6,598 nt of DNA from an uncultured Collinsella sp. (GCA_900764415.1 CAAFOA010000100.1:1-6598); one strand, 5' to 3'; positions 1-6,352 are shown, counted from the first letter of the stretch. Made by a program: numbers and translations. The notes: generated by a model from the sequence alone, not told the origin.

Positions 1-289
1 ACGCAAAGACGCGCGGGGCGATGCGGTCGCGTGCGATGCTGGCCCAAGCGCAGCCGGTGAGGATGGCGTTGGTCAGGATGAGCATCACAAAGGCGAGCGG
101 CTCGTTTTGAGCGACGAGGCCCACGGCGCCCCAAATAGTCAAAAAGACCTGGAACAGGCCGAAGGCGACGCTCCACCCAAGAGCGCCCTTGGCAACGGTG
201 CCCGACTGAGCGCGAATGGCCTTGGCCTCGCGCAAAACAAGGTAGACGGTCGCCGCAAGACCGACGAGCGAGATGGCGGCAGCGAACAT
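1..289 (-). CDS. Small multi-span membrane protein, 3' end cut by the window edge
   Basis: On the minus strand an ATG at 289 opens a frame that stays open for 96 codons to the window edge, so only the N-terminal part is seen. The start is supported by a GAGGAG ribosome site (297-302) seven bases upstream. The peptide begins MFAAAISLVGLAATVYLVLR. Three hydrophobic stretches are visible, at about residues 2-19, 36-60 and 65-85. Between the first two is a short basic loop (REAKAIRAQ), and after the third comes an Arg-rich stretch (RDRIAPR). This points to a polytopic inner-membrane protein with little extramembrane mass. I recognise no family motif and assign no function. It is transcribed divergently from the nitroreductase at 504. 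Codon use matches the neighbours. The overlapping plus-strand open frame at 107-427 lacks coding character and is judged a shadow of this gene. Confidence 0.72.
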   Translation of the reverse strand, partial: MFAAAISLVGLAATVYLVLREAKAIRAQSGTVAKGALGWSVAFGLFQVFLTIWGAVGLVAQNEPLAFVMLILTNAILTGCAWASIARDRIAPRVFA

Positions 290-503
290 GCTGAGACTCC
301 TCACAAACTTAAAACCTACGAAAGCGGGGGTTTACCCGATTGTTACCTAAATATGCGCTGCAATTGGTGTCTGCGCACAACAACCAGCCATATTAACGCG
401 CACGTGTGGCGGTGTGGCGCAATGTAGTGGCGACCTGCGCGATAATGGACGGGAATTACACGGAAACGTAAAGGCTTCTTAAAGAATTGGCGAGGATGAG
501 GCG
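290..503. promoter_or_regulatory. Divergent intergenic region between membrane protein and nitroreductase
   Basis: These 214 bases lie between two divergent starts and must carry both promoters if each gene is transcribed alone. The stretch is richer in A and T than the flanking genes, particularly at 341-357 and 386-396. I find no pair of -35 and -10 boxes with good spacing. The closest -10-like words on the plus strand are TATTAA (391-396) and GATAAT (441-446), neither with a convincing -35. A small perfect dyad, TTCTT-A-AAGAA (476-486), sits just upstream of the nitroreductase ribosome site and could be an operator half, but it is short. No tRNA, riboswitch or terminator is evident. Confidence 0.4.
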
Positions 504-1361
504 ATGAACGAACGGGTTTGTATGACGAGTACGGGTGACGTGGACGCGGGCGGCTATCCGGTCGAGACGACGGGCAATGCGGTGCTGGACACGCTGGAGC
601 ACCGTTCCTCCACGCGTGCCTTTGCGCGTGATGACGACGACCGTCCCGTGGCGGTGACCGACGAGCAGCGGGCGGCGATTCTGCATGCGGCGAGCCGTGC
701 GCCGTCGGCGGGCGCCATGATGATGTATTCCATCGTGAGCATCCGCGAGCAGGCTACGCTGGATCGTCTGGCCGACCTGTGCGACCACCAGCCCATGATC
801 GCCAAGGCGCCCTGGGCACTAATATTTGTGGTCGATTATGCCAAGTGGATCGATCTGTTTGAGCACGTGGGCTGCTTTGAGCCCGAGTTTGTCGAGCGCA
901 CGGGTAAGGCGCCCCGCCGCGCGCCGGGTTTGGGCGACTTTGCCATCGCGGCCCAGGACGCCGTGATCGCCGCGCAAAACGCCGTGGTTGCCGCCGAGGC
1001 TCTGGGTCTGGGGAGCTGCTATATCGGTGATATCGTCGAGAATGCCGAGGAAGTTGCCGAGCTGCTCGATCTGCCGCCCTATACCATGCCGCTGTCGATG
1101 CTCATCATCGGCGCGCCCCGTAAGGAGCGTCCGGCCATTGCGCATCCCGTGGTGAACCTGGTGCACGAGGAGCGCTACTGCCGCGCCGATGCTGCGACCA
1201 TGGACGCGCAGGTGGCCGAGATGGACGCGATGTTTCGCCCGCATGCCCGCGAGGTTGGGGAGCGCGTCGTGGACATCTATACCCGCAAGCACACGAGCCC
1301 CTTTATGGCCGAGATGAGCCGCTCCATGGAGTGGTGGTTCAAAAACTGGCTCGGAAAATGA
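504..1361 (+). CDS. NfsA/NfrA-type FMN-dependent nitroreductase
   Basis: This 285-residue cytosolic flavoprotein is predicted to use FMN and a reduced nicotinamide to reduce nitroaromatics, quinones or flavins in two-electron steps. The true substrate is unknown. HRSSTRAF (33-40) matches the N-terminal FMN-phosphate-binding motif of the family. PSAGAMMMYSI (67-77) matches the second flavin-contact segment. The central helix and strand from DAVIAAQNAV to GLGSCYIGDI (152-177) is the most diagnostic block. The NLVHEERY stretch (218-225) and basic tail (MSRSMEWWFKNWLGK) resemble the C-terminal part of NfsA-like enzymes. The length is slightly above the usual 240-250, mostly because of about 25 extra N-terminal residues and an extended C-terminus. 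The ATG at 504 is preferred because GAGGA (492-496) lies seven bases upstream; an ATG at 522 lacks such a site. The gene stands alone, with no tight spacing to a neighbour, and ends two bases before a long hairpin. Confidence 0.88.
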   Translation: MNERVCMTSTGDVDAGGYPVETTGNAVLDTLEHRSSTRAFARDDDDRPVAVTDEQRAAILHAASRAPSAGAMMMYSIVSIREQATLDRLADLCDHQPMIAKAPWALIFVVDYAKWIDLFEHVGCFEPEFVERTGKAPRRAPGLGDFAIAAQDAVIAAQNAVVAAEALGLGSCYIGDIVENAEEVAELLDLPPYTMPLSMLIIGAPRKERPAIAHPVVNLVHEERYCRADAATMDAQVAEMDAMFRPHAREVGERVVDIYTRKHTSPFMAEMSRSMEWWFKNWLGK

Positions 1362-1362
1362 C

Positions 1363-1397
1363 GAATGTGACAAGGGGATAGTCCCTTTGTCACATTT
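1363..1397. repeat. Long intergenic palindrome, GTGACAAGGGGA/TCCCTTTGTCAC type
   Basis: A 16-pair stem (1363-1378 with 1382-1397) closes a three-base loop (TAG). All pairs are Watson-Crick except two G-U pairs (1363-1397 and 1374-1386). It begins two bases after the nitroreductase stop codon. The plus strand continues CATATCGCC, so there is no U-run and it is not a canonical intrinsic terminator, although so strong a stem may define or protect the mRNA 3' end. The GTCCCTTTGT core (1381-1390) recurs exactly at 3868-3877 in the second palindrome of this window. I recall similar palindromes as dispersed elements in Coriobacteriia, from memory only. Confidence 0.8.
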
Positions 1398-1415
1398 CAT
1401 ATCGCCGCGGTAGCC

Positions 1416-1436
1416 TAAAGACTGTATAAATCTTTA
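1416..1436. promoter_or_regulatory. AT-rich dyad upstream of kup, candidate operator
   Basis: TAAAGA (1416-1421) and its reverse complement TCTTTA (1431-1436) flank a nine-base spacer, CTGTATAAA. The block is markedly AT-rich against its surroundings. It lies roughly 60 bases upstream of the transcription start predicted from the TATAAT box at 1479, a usual distance for an activator site. E. coli KdpE binds T-rich sites upstream of kdpF, so this is a candidate target for the KdpE encoded downstream. That link is inference: the dyad is short, and the TATAAA inside it could be a second -10 box instead. Confidence 0.3.
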
Positions 1437-1478
1437 TCTAGCTGGGAAAACAGTGCATTAAAACATGGGCCGATTACC

Positions 1479-1484
1479 TATAAT
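1479..1484 (+). promoter_or_regulatory. Predicted -10 box of the kup promoter
   Basis: A perfect TATAAT lies 35 bases before the kup start codon, which predicts transcription from about 1491 and a leader of about 30 bases. The expected -35 zone (about 1455-1462, GCATTAAA) matches the sigma-70 consensus poorly. This suggests a weak or activator-dependent promoter. The leader is too short for a large riboswitch such as ydaO. Confidence 0.5.
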
Positions 1485-1503
1485 CCCTTCGAACATTAAA
1501 GTT

Positions 1504-1509
1504 GGGAGG
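1504..1509 (+). promoter_or_regulatory. Ribosome binding site fixing the kup start
   Basis: GGGAGG lies ten bases before the ATG at 1520. It overlaps an in-frame TTG at 1502 that could otherwise be read as the start, so translation must begin at 1520 and not at that TTG. Confidence 0.75.
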
Positions 1510-1519
1510 AAACCGGCTT

Positions 1520-3547
1520 ATGGAACAAAAGGCCAAGGAGGCAGCCTCGCACGCTGCGATTCCTGTGAGCATCTCGGCGATGCTCGTCACGCTGGGCGTG
1601 GTGTACGGCGATATCGGCACCAGCCCTATGTATGTAACCAAGGCGCTCGTTGCCGGCAACGGCGGCATCGGAAGCGTCACGGAGGAGTTCGTGCTCGGCG
1701 CGCTCTCCCTTGTCGTGTGGACGGTCACGTTGCTGACCACCATCAAGTATGTGCTCATCTCGCTGCGCGCCGATAACCATGGTGAGGGCGGCATCTTTGC
1801 CCTGTACAGCCTGGTCAAGCGCTGCGGCAAGTGGCTTATCATCCCCGCCATGCTGGGTGGCGCCGCGTTGCTCGCCGACGGCATCCTGACGCCGGCCGTT
1901 ACCGTTACCACGGCCATCGAGGGCCTGCGCACTATCCCGGCGGTCCATGCCGTGCTGGGCGATGATCAGGGCCGCGTCGTCGCCATTACGCTCGCCATCA
2001 TCATCGTGCTCTTCTTGGTACAGCGCATCGGTACGGCCAAGATTGGTCACGCCTTTGGCCCCATCATGACGCTGTGGTTCCTATTCCTGGGCGGCACGGG
2101 TCTGTTCTTTGTCTTACAGCACCCCGCCGTGCTGCTGTGCCTCAACCCGCTCCGCGGCATCGCCTTTTTGTTGAGCCCCAACAACCACGCGGGCATCATG
2201 ATTCTGGGCAGCTGCTTCCTCGCCACCACCGGTGCCGAGGCGCTCTACTCCGACATGGGCCACGTCGGCCGCGGCAATATCTACGCTACCTGGCCGTTCG
2301 TTAAGTGCTGCCTGCTGCTTTCCTATATGGGCCAGGGCGCTTGGCTTATCAACAACGCTGCCAACCCCGAGCTCATGGGCATTGCCGATCTCAACCCGTT
2401 CTACCAGATGCTCGCCCCGGGCCTGCGCCCGTTTGCCGTAGGCCTTTCCACCGTTGCGGCCATCATCGCCTCGCAGGCGCTCATCACCGGCGCATTCTCG
2501 CTGGTGTCCGAGGCCAGCCGTCTGGACCTCATGCCGCACATGCAGGTCTTCTACCCTGCCGAGACCAAGGGCCAGCTCTACATCCCCATGGTCAACAACG
2601 TCATGCTTGTCGGCTGCGTCATCGTGGTGCTGCTGTTCCAGAACTCGGCGCATATGGAAGCCGCCTACGGCCTTGCCATTACACTGACTATGATGTGCAC
2701 CACGCTGCTGCTCTTCTTCTACCTGCACGAGGAGCGCAAGCTCAAGGTTGCTCCGTGGATCTTCGCGGCCTTCTTCCTTTTGCTCGAAGGCTTCTTCTTC
2801 GTGAGCTCGCTCACCAAGTTCTTCCACGGCGGCTACTTCACCATCCTCATGGCTGCACTCATCATGGGCATTATGGTGTGCTGGTACAACGGCACGGCGG
2901 TCGAGCAGCGCCAGTTTACGCTGCTGCCGCTGCGCAGCTACCTGCCGCAGCTCAAGCGCCTGCGCGACGACGACCGTTACGAGCGCATGAGTGACAACGT
3001 CGTGTACCTGACCAAGGACACCCATACCGACTACATCGACCGCGATATCGTCTATTCGATCTTGGACAAGCATCCCAAGCGTGCCCGCGCCTGGTGGTTC
3101 GTGAATGTCGAGACCATGGACGAACCGCACACCTTTGCCTATTCGGTCGAGACGTTCGGCACCGACTACGTGTTCCGCGTGCACCTGTACCTGGGCTACA
3201 AGATCAACCAGCGCGTCAATGCCTACCTGCGTCAGGTTGTTCAGGACCTGGCTGCCACCGGCGAGCTGCCGCCGCAGACGCATGACTACTCGGTCTACAA
3301 GGATCCGGGTAACATCGGCACGTTCAAGTTCGTCCTGATCCGTAAGCTTCTGGCGCCCGAAAGCGATGTGGAGCCGAGCGAGCGTACGGCCATCACGCTC
3401 AAGTACATCATTCGCCGCGCCGCCGGCACGCCCGCGCGTTGGTACGGCCTGGAGAACTCCAACGTGAGCTTTGAGTACGTGCCGCTGTTCACCAAGTTCA
3501 AGGCCGTGAACAAGATGCAACGCCTGGCTCCCAACGAGCGGCCGTAG
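1520..3547 (+). CDS. kup: Kup-family potassium uptake protein (KUP/HAK/KT)
   Basis: The product is a 675-residue inner-membrane potassium importer; in the family, K+ uptake is coupled to protons. The signature GVVYGDIGTSP is at 26-36. Other conserved blocks are DNHGEGGIFALYSL (85-98), ADGILTPAVTV (119-129), GAEALYSDMGHVGRGNI (238-254) and QALITGAFSLVSEASRL (319-335). Acidic membrane residues D31, D120 and E240 appear to align with the functionally important D23, E116 and E229 of E. coli Kup (recalled, not aligned). About twelve hydrophobic segments lie within residues 14-457. A cytosolic C-terminal domain of about 215 residues follows, rich in charged residues. The length is a little above the 622 of the E. 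coli protein, and the gene looks intact. It is followed on the same strand by a small membrane protein and a KdpD/KdpE pair, which suggests that uptake is regulated in response to potassium or osmotic state. Confidence 0.95.
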   Translation: MEQKAKEAASHAAIPVSISAMLVTLGVVYGDIGTSPMYVTKALVAGNGGIGSVTEEFVLGALSLVVWTVTLLTTIKYVLISLRADNHGEGGIFALYSLVKRCGKWLIIPAMLGGAALLADGILTPAVTVTTAIEGLRTIPAVHAVLGDDQGRVVAITLAIIIVLFLVQRIGTAKIGHAFGPIMTLWFLFLGGTGLFFVLQHPAVLLCLNPLRGIAFLLSPNNHAGIMILGSCFLATTGAEALYSDMGHVGRGNIYATWPFVKCCLLLSYMGQGAWLINNAANPELMGIADLNPFYQMLAPGLRPFAVGLSTVAAIIASQALITGAFSLVSEASRLDLMPHMQVFYPAETKGQLYIPMVNNVMLVGCVIVVLLFQNSAHMEAAYGLAITLTMMCTTLLLFFYLHEERKLKVAPWIFAAFFLLLEGFFFVSSLTKFFHGGYFTILMAALIMGIMVCWYNGTAVEQRQFTLLPLRSYLPQLKRLRDDDRYERMSDNVVYLTKDTHTDYIDRDIVYSILDKHPKRARAWWFVNVETMDEPHTFAYSVETFGTDYVFRVHLYLGYKINQRVNAYLRQVVQDLAATGELPPQTHDYSVYKDPGNIGTFKFVLIRKLLAPESDVEPSERTAITLKYIIRRAAGTPARWYGLENSNVSFEYVPLFTKFKAVNKMQRLAPNERP

Positions 3548-3595
3548 ACGTCGGCGGCTACACGGAGTTGGTTTTTGATGGATAAGCATGAGGCC

Positions 3596-3602
3596 GGGGA
3601 GG
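3596..3602 (+). promoter_or_regulatory. Strong ribosome binding site choosing the start at 3608
   Basis: GGGGAGG followed by TAAAC places a near-ideal Shine-Dalgarno five bases before the ATG at 3608. An in-frame ATG at 3578 has only GGAG (3564-3567) at ten bases. The downstream start is preferred. Confidence 0.65.
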
Positions 3603-3607
3603 TAAAC

Positions 3608-3802
3608 ATGGATACAAAGGCGCTCGATGGCCGTGAGGCGGTGGTCGAAATGGTGCGTGAGGCGCGCGTCGACGCCGCCGAAGATCGGTTCTTTACGAAT
3701 CGTGCCAACATGGACATGGCCGACCGCGTGATCTCGATCGTGGCACTGGTATTTGGAGCGGTGTGCGTGTGTGCCCTGCTCGCGCACGTGCTGTTTGTCT
3801 AG
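3608..3802 (+). CDS. Small C-terminally anchored single-span membrane protein, unknown function
   Basis: This is a 64-residue protein (74 if the upstream ATG at 3578 is used). Residues 1-40 are polar and charged, with the helix-prone stretch GREAVVEMVREARVDAAEDR. Residues 41-64 form one hydrophobic segment (VISIVALVFGAVCVCALLAH and four more residues) that runs to the C-terminus. This predicts a tail-anchored or single-pass protein with a cytosolic N-terminus. The start is chosen from the strong ribosome site at 3596-3602. The gene lies 60 bases after kup on the same strand with no terminator between them, so it is likely co-transcribed with kup. It resembles no family I can name. It is longer than KdpF (about 29 residues) and shares no obvious motif with it. 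Its position suggests a modulator of Kup or of the downstream sensor kinase, but that is inference only. Confidence 0.7.
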   Translation: MDTKALDGREAVVEMVREARVDAAEDRFFTNRANMDMADRVISIVALVFGAVCVCALLAHVLFV

Positions 3803-3833
3803 CGACCGCCGGTTGCAAAGGCTATACACTTGG

Positions 3834-3893
3834 AACCACCACAAGGGAAACCACCACAAAGGTGCCTGTCCCTTTGTGGTGGTTTTTGTTTTT
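3834..3893 (+). terminator. Terminator-like hairpin with duplicated left arm before the KdpD-like gene
   Basis: A perfect 15-pair stem (3848-3862 with 3871-3885) encloses an eight-base loop, TGCCTGTC. Its 3' arm leads into a U-rich tract (TTTTTGTTTTTG, 3883-3894), which is a textbook intrinsic terminator. The left arm is present twice: AACCACCACAAGGG (3834-3847) precedes AACCACCACAAAGG (3849-3862). The first copy can pair with 3870-3884 with a one-base bulge, so two exclusive folds compete for one right arm. The structure should end transcripts from kup and the small gene. It leaves only 20 bases before the kinase start. The kinase must therefore be expressed by read-through or from a promoter lying upstream of or within the hairpin. 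Confidence 0.8.
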
Positions 3894-3913
3894 GAGAGAG
3901 GGGCGGGACGCTG

Positions 3914-5539
3914 ATGGACGTCCGTACGGACGGCGATATTGCCGATAGCTTTTGGTGGCGGCGCACAACGCTGACGCGCCGCACTCCTCTGTATGACGCC
4001 TGCGTATCGGTGGGGCTGCTGGTCGCGGCGACGATTGTGGGCGCGCTACTCGACCATCCGGGTCTCGCGCCGAGCATCATGATCGTCTATGTGTTCGCCG
4101 TTCAGCTGTGCGCATTCTTTACCTGGAGTCGCCTGTATTGCTTGCTGAGCTCGGCTGCCGCCGTGGCGCTCTACAACTTTTTGTTTGTCGACCCGCGCTA
4201 CTCGCTGTCGCTTATCGACCGCGGCTATCCCGGCATGTTCTTCATCATGTTTGTGGTCTCGCTTGTGTCGAGCTCGATTGCGTTGGCCCTGCGCCGCGCC
4301 TTGGCACAGGCTGCCGCCAGCGACCGCCGCACGCATATGGTGCTCGAGACCAACCGCATGCTGCAGCGGTGCGCCGATCAGCAGCAGATTGTCCATGCCA
4401 TGGCAACGCAGCTGGCGCGTCTTTCGGGCTGTCCGGTCGTGTGGTACAGCGCCGACGCCGAGGGCGATGACCTGCTGCCGCGTGCGACTTACACGGCCGT
4501 GGGCGATGCCGCACCGGTGCACGAACTGGCGCCGCAGATGCCGCCGCGGCTCTCGGCATCCGCCTATGTGGGAACGCCGCTCGACGCCACGTTTGGCGGC
4601 TCGGCGTTTTATGGCATCTACCTGACGGTTCGCACAGGCGACGGCTTCGCGCGCTCGGGCGACCCCGCCTCGGTGGTGGGCGTGCTGGCTATCGTTGCCG
4701 AGCCCGACGTGCTGACGCACGAGGAGCGGACACTTGCCGATGCCATCGTGAGCGAAGGCGAGCTGGCACTCGATCGCGCCCGCGCCATGGAGGCCCGCGA
4801 GGAGGCAGCGGTGCTCGCCAAAAACGAACAGCTGCGCGCCAACCTGCTGCGCTCCATCTCGCACGATCTGCGTACGCCGCTCACCAGTATTTCGGGCAAT
4901 GCCGATGTCCTGCTCGATCAGGGCTCGACCGGCACCGCGGTGCTCGATGCCCAGACGCGCCGCGGCCTGCTCCTTTCCATTCGCTCGGATGCGCAATGGC
5001 TCAACGCCACCGTCGAGAACCTGCTCGCCATCACCAAGCTCGAGGGTGGCGGTATGCGCCTGTCGACCACACTCGAGCTCATGGACGATATCGTCGAGGA
5101 GGCGCTGCGCCACGTGAACCCTGCCGTGCGCGAGCACGACCTTAAGGTGGTGGCGTGCGACGAGCCGGCGCTCGTCAACGTCGACGCGCGCCTGATGGTG
5201 CAGCTGGTGGTCAATCTGGTGAACAACGCCATCACCTATACGCCCGCAGGCTCGCATATCATGATTTCGATTAGCGTCGACGATGGACGTGTGGCGTGCT
5301 CGGTGGCCGATGACGGCCCGGGCATCGCACCCGAGGACCGCGAGCGGATCTTCGAGTCGTTCTATACCGCCAACCATGGCCTGGCCGACAGCCACCGCAG
5401 CGTTGGCCTGGGTCTTTCGCTCTGCCGTTCCATTGCGTTGGCACATGGCGGTAGCATAGAGGTTGCCGCGGCGGACCCGCACGGTTCGGTCTTTACGATT
5501 GAACTTCCCGCCGCCGACGTTTCGTTTGATAAGGAGTAA
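3914..5539 (+). CDS. kdpD: Short-form KdpD-like sensor histidine kinase
   Basis: The 541-residue membrane kinase is predicted to autophosphorylate and pass phosphate to the KdpE partner encoded next door. Four hydrophobic segments at about 27-46, 52-71, 74-92 and 107-127 form a DUF4118-type membrane domain. YNFLFVDPRYSLSL (87-100) within it is a KdpD hallmark. Residues of about 145-290 occupy the GAF position. HisKA has SISHDLRTPLTSI with phospho-acceptor H317. HATPase motifs are NLVNNAITYTP (434-444, N box), DDGPGI (466-471, G1), IFESFY (479-484, F box) and GLGLSL (498-503, G2). All catalytic motifs are intact. E. coli KdpD is 894 residues: the entire cytosolic N-terminal KdpD domain and USP-like domain are missing here, and they are not encoded upstream, where the terminator lies. 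The ATG at 3914 has a GAGAGGGG-type ribosome site. A four-base gap to kdpE indicates one operon. The annotation as KdpD rests on the membrane motif and the partner. Confidence 0.88.
   Translation: MDVRTDGDIADSFWWRRTTLTRRTPLYDACVSVGLLVAATIVGALLDHPGLAPSIMIVYVFAVQLCAFFTWSRLYCLLSSAAAVALYNFLFVDPRYSLSLIDRGYPGMFFIMFVVSLVSSSIALALRRALAQAAASDRRTHMVLETNRMLQRCADQQQIVHAMATQLARLSGCPVVWYSADAEGDDLLPRATYTAVGDAAPVHELAPQMPPRLSASAYVGTPLDATFGGSAFYGIYLTVRTGDGFARSGDPASVVGVLAIVAEPDVLTHEERTLADAIVSEGELALDRARAMEAREEAAVLAKNEQLRANLLRSISHDLRTPLTSISGNADVLLDQGSTGTAVLDAQTRRGLLLSIRSDAQWLNATVENLLAITKLEGGGMRLSTTLELMDDIVEEALRHVNPAVREHDLKVVACDEPALVNVDARLMVQLVVNLVNNAITYTPAGSHIMISISVDDGRVACSVADDGPGIAPEDRERIFESFYTANHGLADSHRSVGLGLSLCRSIALAHGGSIEVAAADPHGSVFTIELPAADVSFDKE
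5531..5536 (+). promoter_or_regulatory. Ribosome binding site selecting a GTG start for kdpE
   Basis: AAGGAG lies inside the last two codons of the kinase gene, seven bases before GTG at 5544. Longer in-frame starts inside the kinase gene would add residues that do not belong to the receiver fold, so GTG is the likely start and translation is probably coupled. Confidence 0.8.
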
Positions 5540-5543
5540 CGCT

Positions 5544-6257
5544 GTGCCGAACTCTGCCGTAAAACCGCTCATCTTGGTCGTTGAGGACGACCCCGCCGTT
5601 CGCAATCTTATTGTTGCCGCGCTCGAGGCGCACGGCTTGCGTCATATGGCTGTGGAGACCGCCCATGCCGCCATCGCCGCCGCCTCATCGCAGGCGCCGA
5701 GCATTGTGCTGCTCGATCTGGGCCTGCCCGATATGGACGGCGTCAAGGTGGTGGAGTCGGTGCGCGCATGGTCGGGCATGCCGATTATCGTGGTCTCGGC
5801 GCGCAGCGAGGATGCGGACAAAATCCGCGCGCTCGATGCCGGCGCCGACGACTACCTGACCAAGCCGTTTTCGGTCGAGGAACTGCTCGCGCGCATTCGC
5901 ACGACGCTCAGGCGCCTTTCATATGCGCAGACGGGCGGCGTTGTCTCCGAGGGCTCGTTCGATACCGGTGAGCTGCATATCGATTTTGATGCCGGCATCG
6001 CCACGATGGATGGCGAGGAGTTGCACCTGACGCCGATCGAGTATAAGCTCCTGTGCCTGCTGGCGCATAACGCCGACAAGGTGCTGACGCACCAGTTTAT
6101 CCTTCACGAGATTTGGGGCACGGCGACCAAGAGTGACCTGGCGAGCCTGCGTGTCTTTATGGGCACGCTGCGCAAGAAGATCGAGTCCGACCCCGCGCAC
6201 CCGCGCTATATCCAAACGCACGTGGGTATCGGCTATCGCCTGGTCACCCAAGGCTAG
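5544..6257 (+). CDS. kdpE: KdpE-type OmpR-family response regulator
   Basis: The 237-residue cytosolic DNA-binding regulator begins at GTG, four bases after the kinase stop codon. The receiver domain (about 8-122) has acidic pocket residues E14 and D15 in VVEDDPAVR, phospho-acceptor D58 in LLDLGLPDMDG, switch serine S85 in VVSARSE, and K107 in LTKPF. DKIRALDAGADDYLTKPF (92-109) closely follows E. coli KdpE. The winged-helix domain (about 140-235) includes LTPIEYKLL (162-170), the recognition region SLRVFMGTLRKKIESDP, and the wing YIQTHVGIGYRL near the C-terminus. The length matches the family (about 225). The expected role is activation of potassium-uptake genes when phosphorylated by the adjacent kinase. 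With no kdpFABC in view, kup upstream is the obvious candidate target, though other genes in the genome may be controlled too. The gene is followed by a long hairpin that ends the operon. Confidence 0.93.
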   Translation: MPNSAVKPLILVVEDDPAVRNLIVAALEAHGLRHMAVETAHAAIAAASSQAPSIVLLDLGLPDMDGVKVVESVRAWSGMPIIVVSARSEDADKIRALDAGADDYLTKPFSVEELLARIRTTLRRLSYAQTGGVVSEGSFDTGELHIDFDAGIATMDGEELHLTPIEYKLLCLLAHNADKVLTHQFILHEIWGTATKSDLASLRVFMGTLRKKIESDPAHPRYIQTHVGIGYRLVTQG

Positions 6258-6281
6258 ATCGCCAACCACCATCCCAATATG

Positions 6282-6348
6282 AGTTGCGGTGAAATAGTTC
6301 CTGTTTGCGCCTTTACCAGGCATTTTTAGGAACTATTCCACCGCAACT
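6282..6348 (+). terminator. Long hairpin between convergent genes, terminator of kdpE
   Basis: A 21-position stem (6282-6302 with 6328-6348) has a single A-C mismatch (6292 with 6338) and a 25-base loop. On the plus strand the 3' arm continues into TTGTTTATTTG, a U-rich tract, so it should terminate the kinase-regulator transcript. On the minus strand no comparable U-run follows, but the stem may still act on the convergent gene whose stop codon lies at 6353-6355. It is far longer than a normal terminator stem and probably belongs to a dispersed repeat family. Confidence 0.75.
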
Positions 6349-6352
6349 TTGT

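Noticed and set aside
107..427. A 106-codon plus-strand open frame at the left edge
   Set aside because: It overlaps the minus-strand membrane protein, which has a good ribosome site and clear hydrophobic segments. This frame has neither.
1363..1397. The first palindrome as a standard intrinsic terminator of the nitroreductase
   Set aside because: No U-rich tract follows on the plus strand. It is recorded as a repeat palindrome, with termination only a possibility.
1398..1519. A c-di-AMP (ydaO-type) riboswitch upstream of kup
   Set aside because: Such riboswitches often precede potassium transporters, but the predicted leader is about 30 bases and none of the conserved motifs of that riboswitch is visible.
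1502..1519. A TTG start for kup six codons upstream
   Set aside because: The TTG immediately precedes and overlaps the Shine-Dalgarno sequence itself, so it cannot be served by it. The ATG at 1520 is correctly spaced.
2114..3859. A 581-codon open frame on the minus strand opposite kup
   Set aside because: It is antisense to a strongly supported Kup reading frame. Its translation is rich in His, Arg and Gln with no membrane or domain pattern. Such long antisense frames are common opposite GC-rich genes.
3834..3862. Two direct AACCACCACAA repeats as a CRISPR or iteron array
   Set aside because: There are only two copies, separated by one or two bases and without spacers. They are explained by the hairpin's duplicated arm.
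4046..5605. A 519-codon open frame on the minus strand opposite the sensor kinase
   Set aside because: The plus strand carries all the histidine kinase motifs in order, while this frame has no recognisable domain and a composition typical of an antisense shadow.
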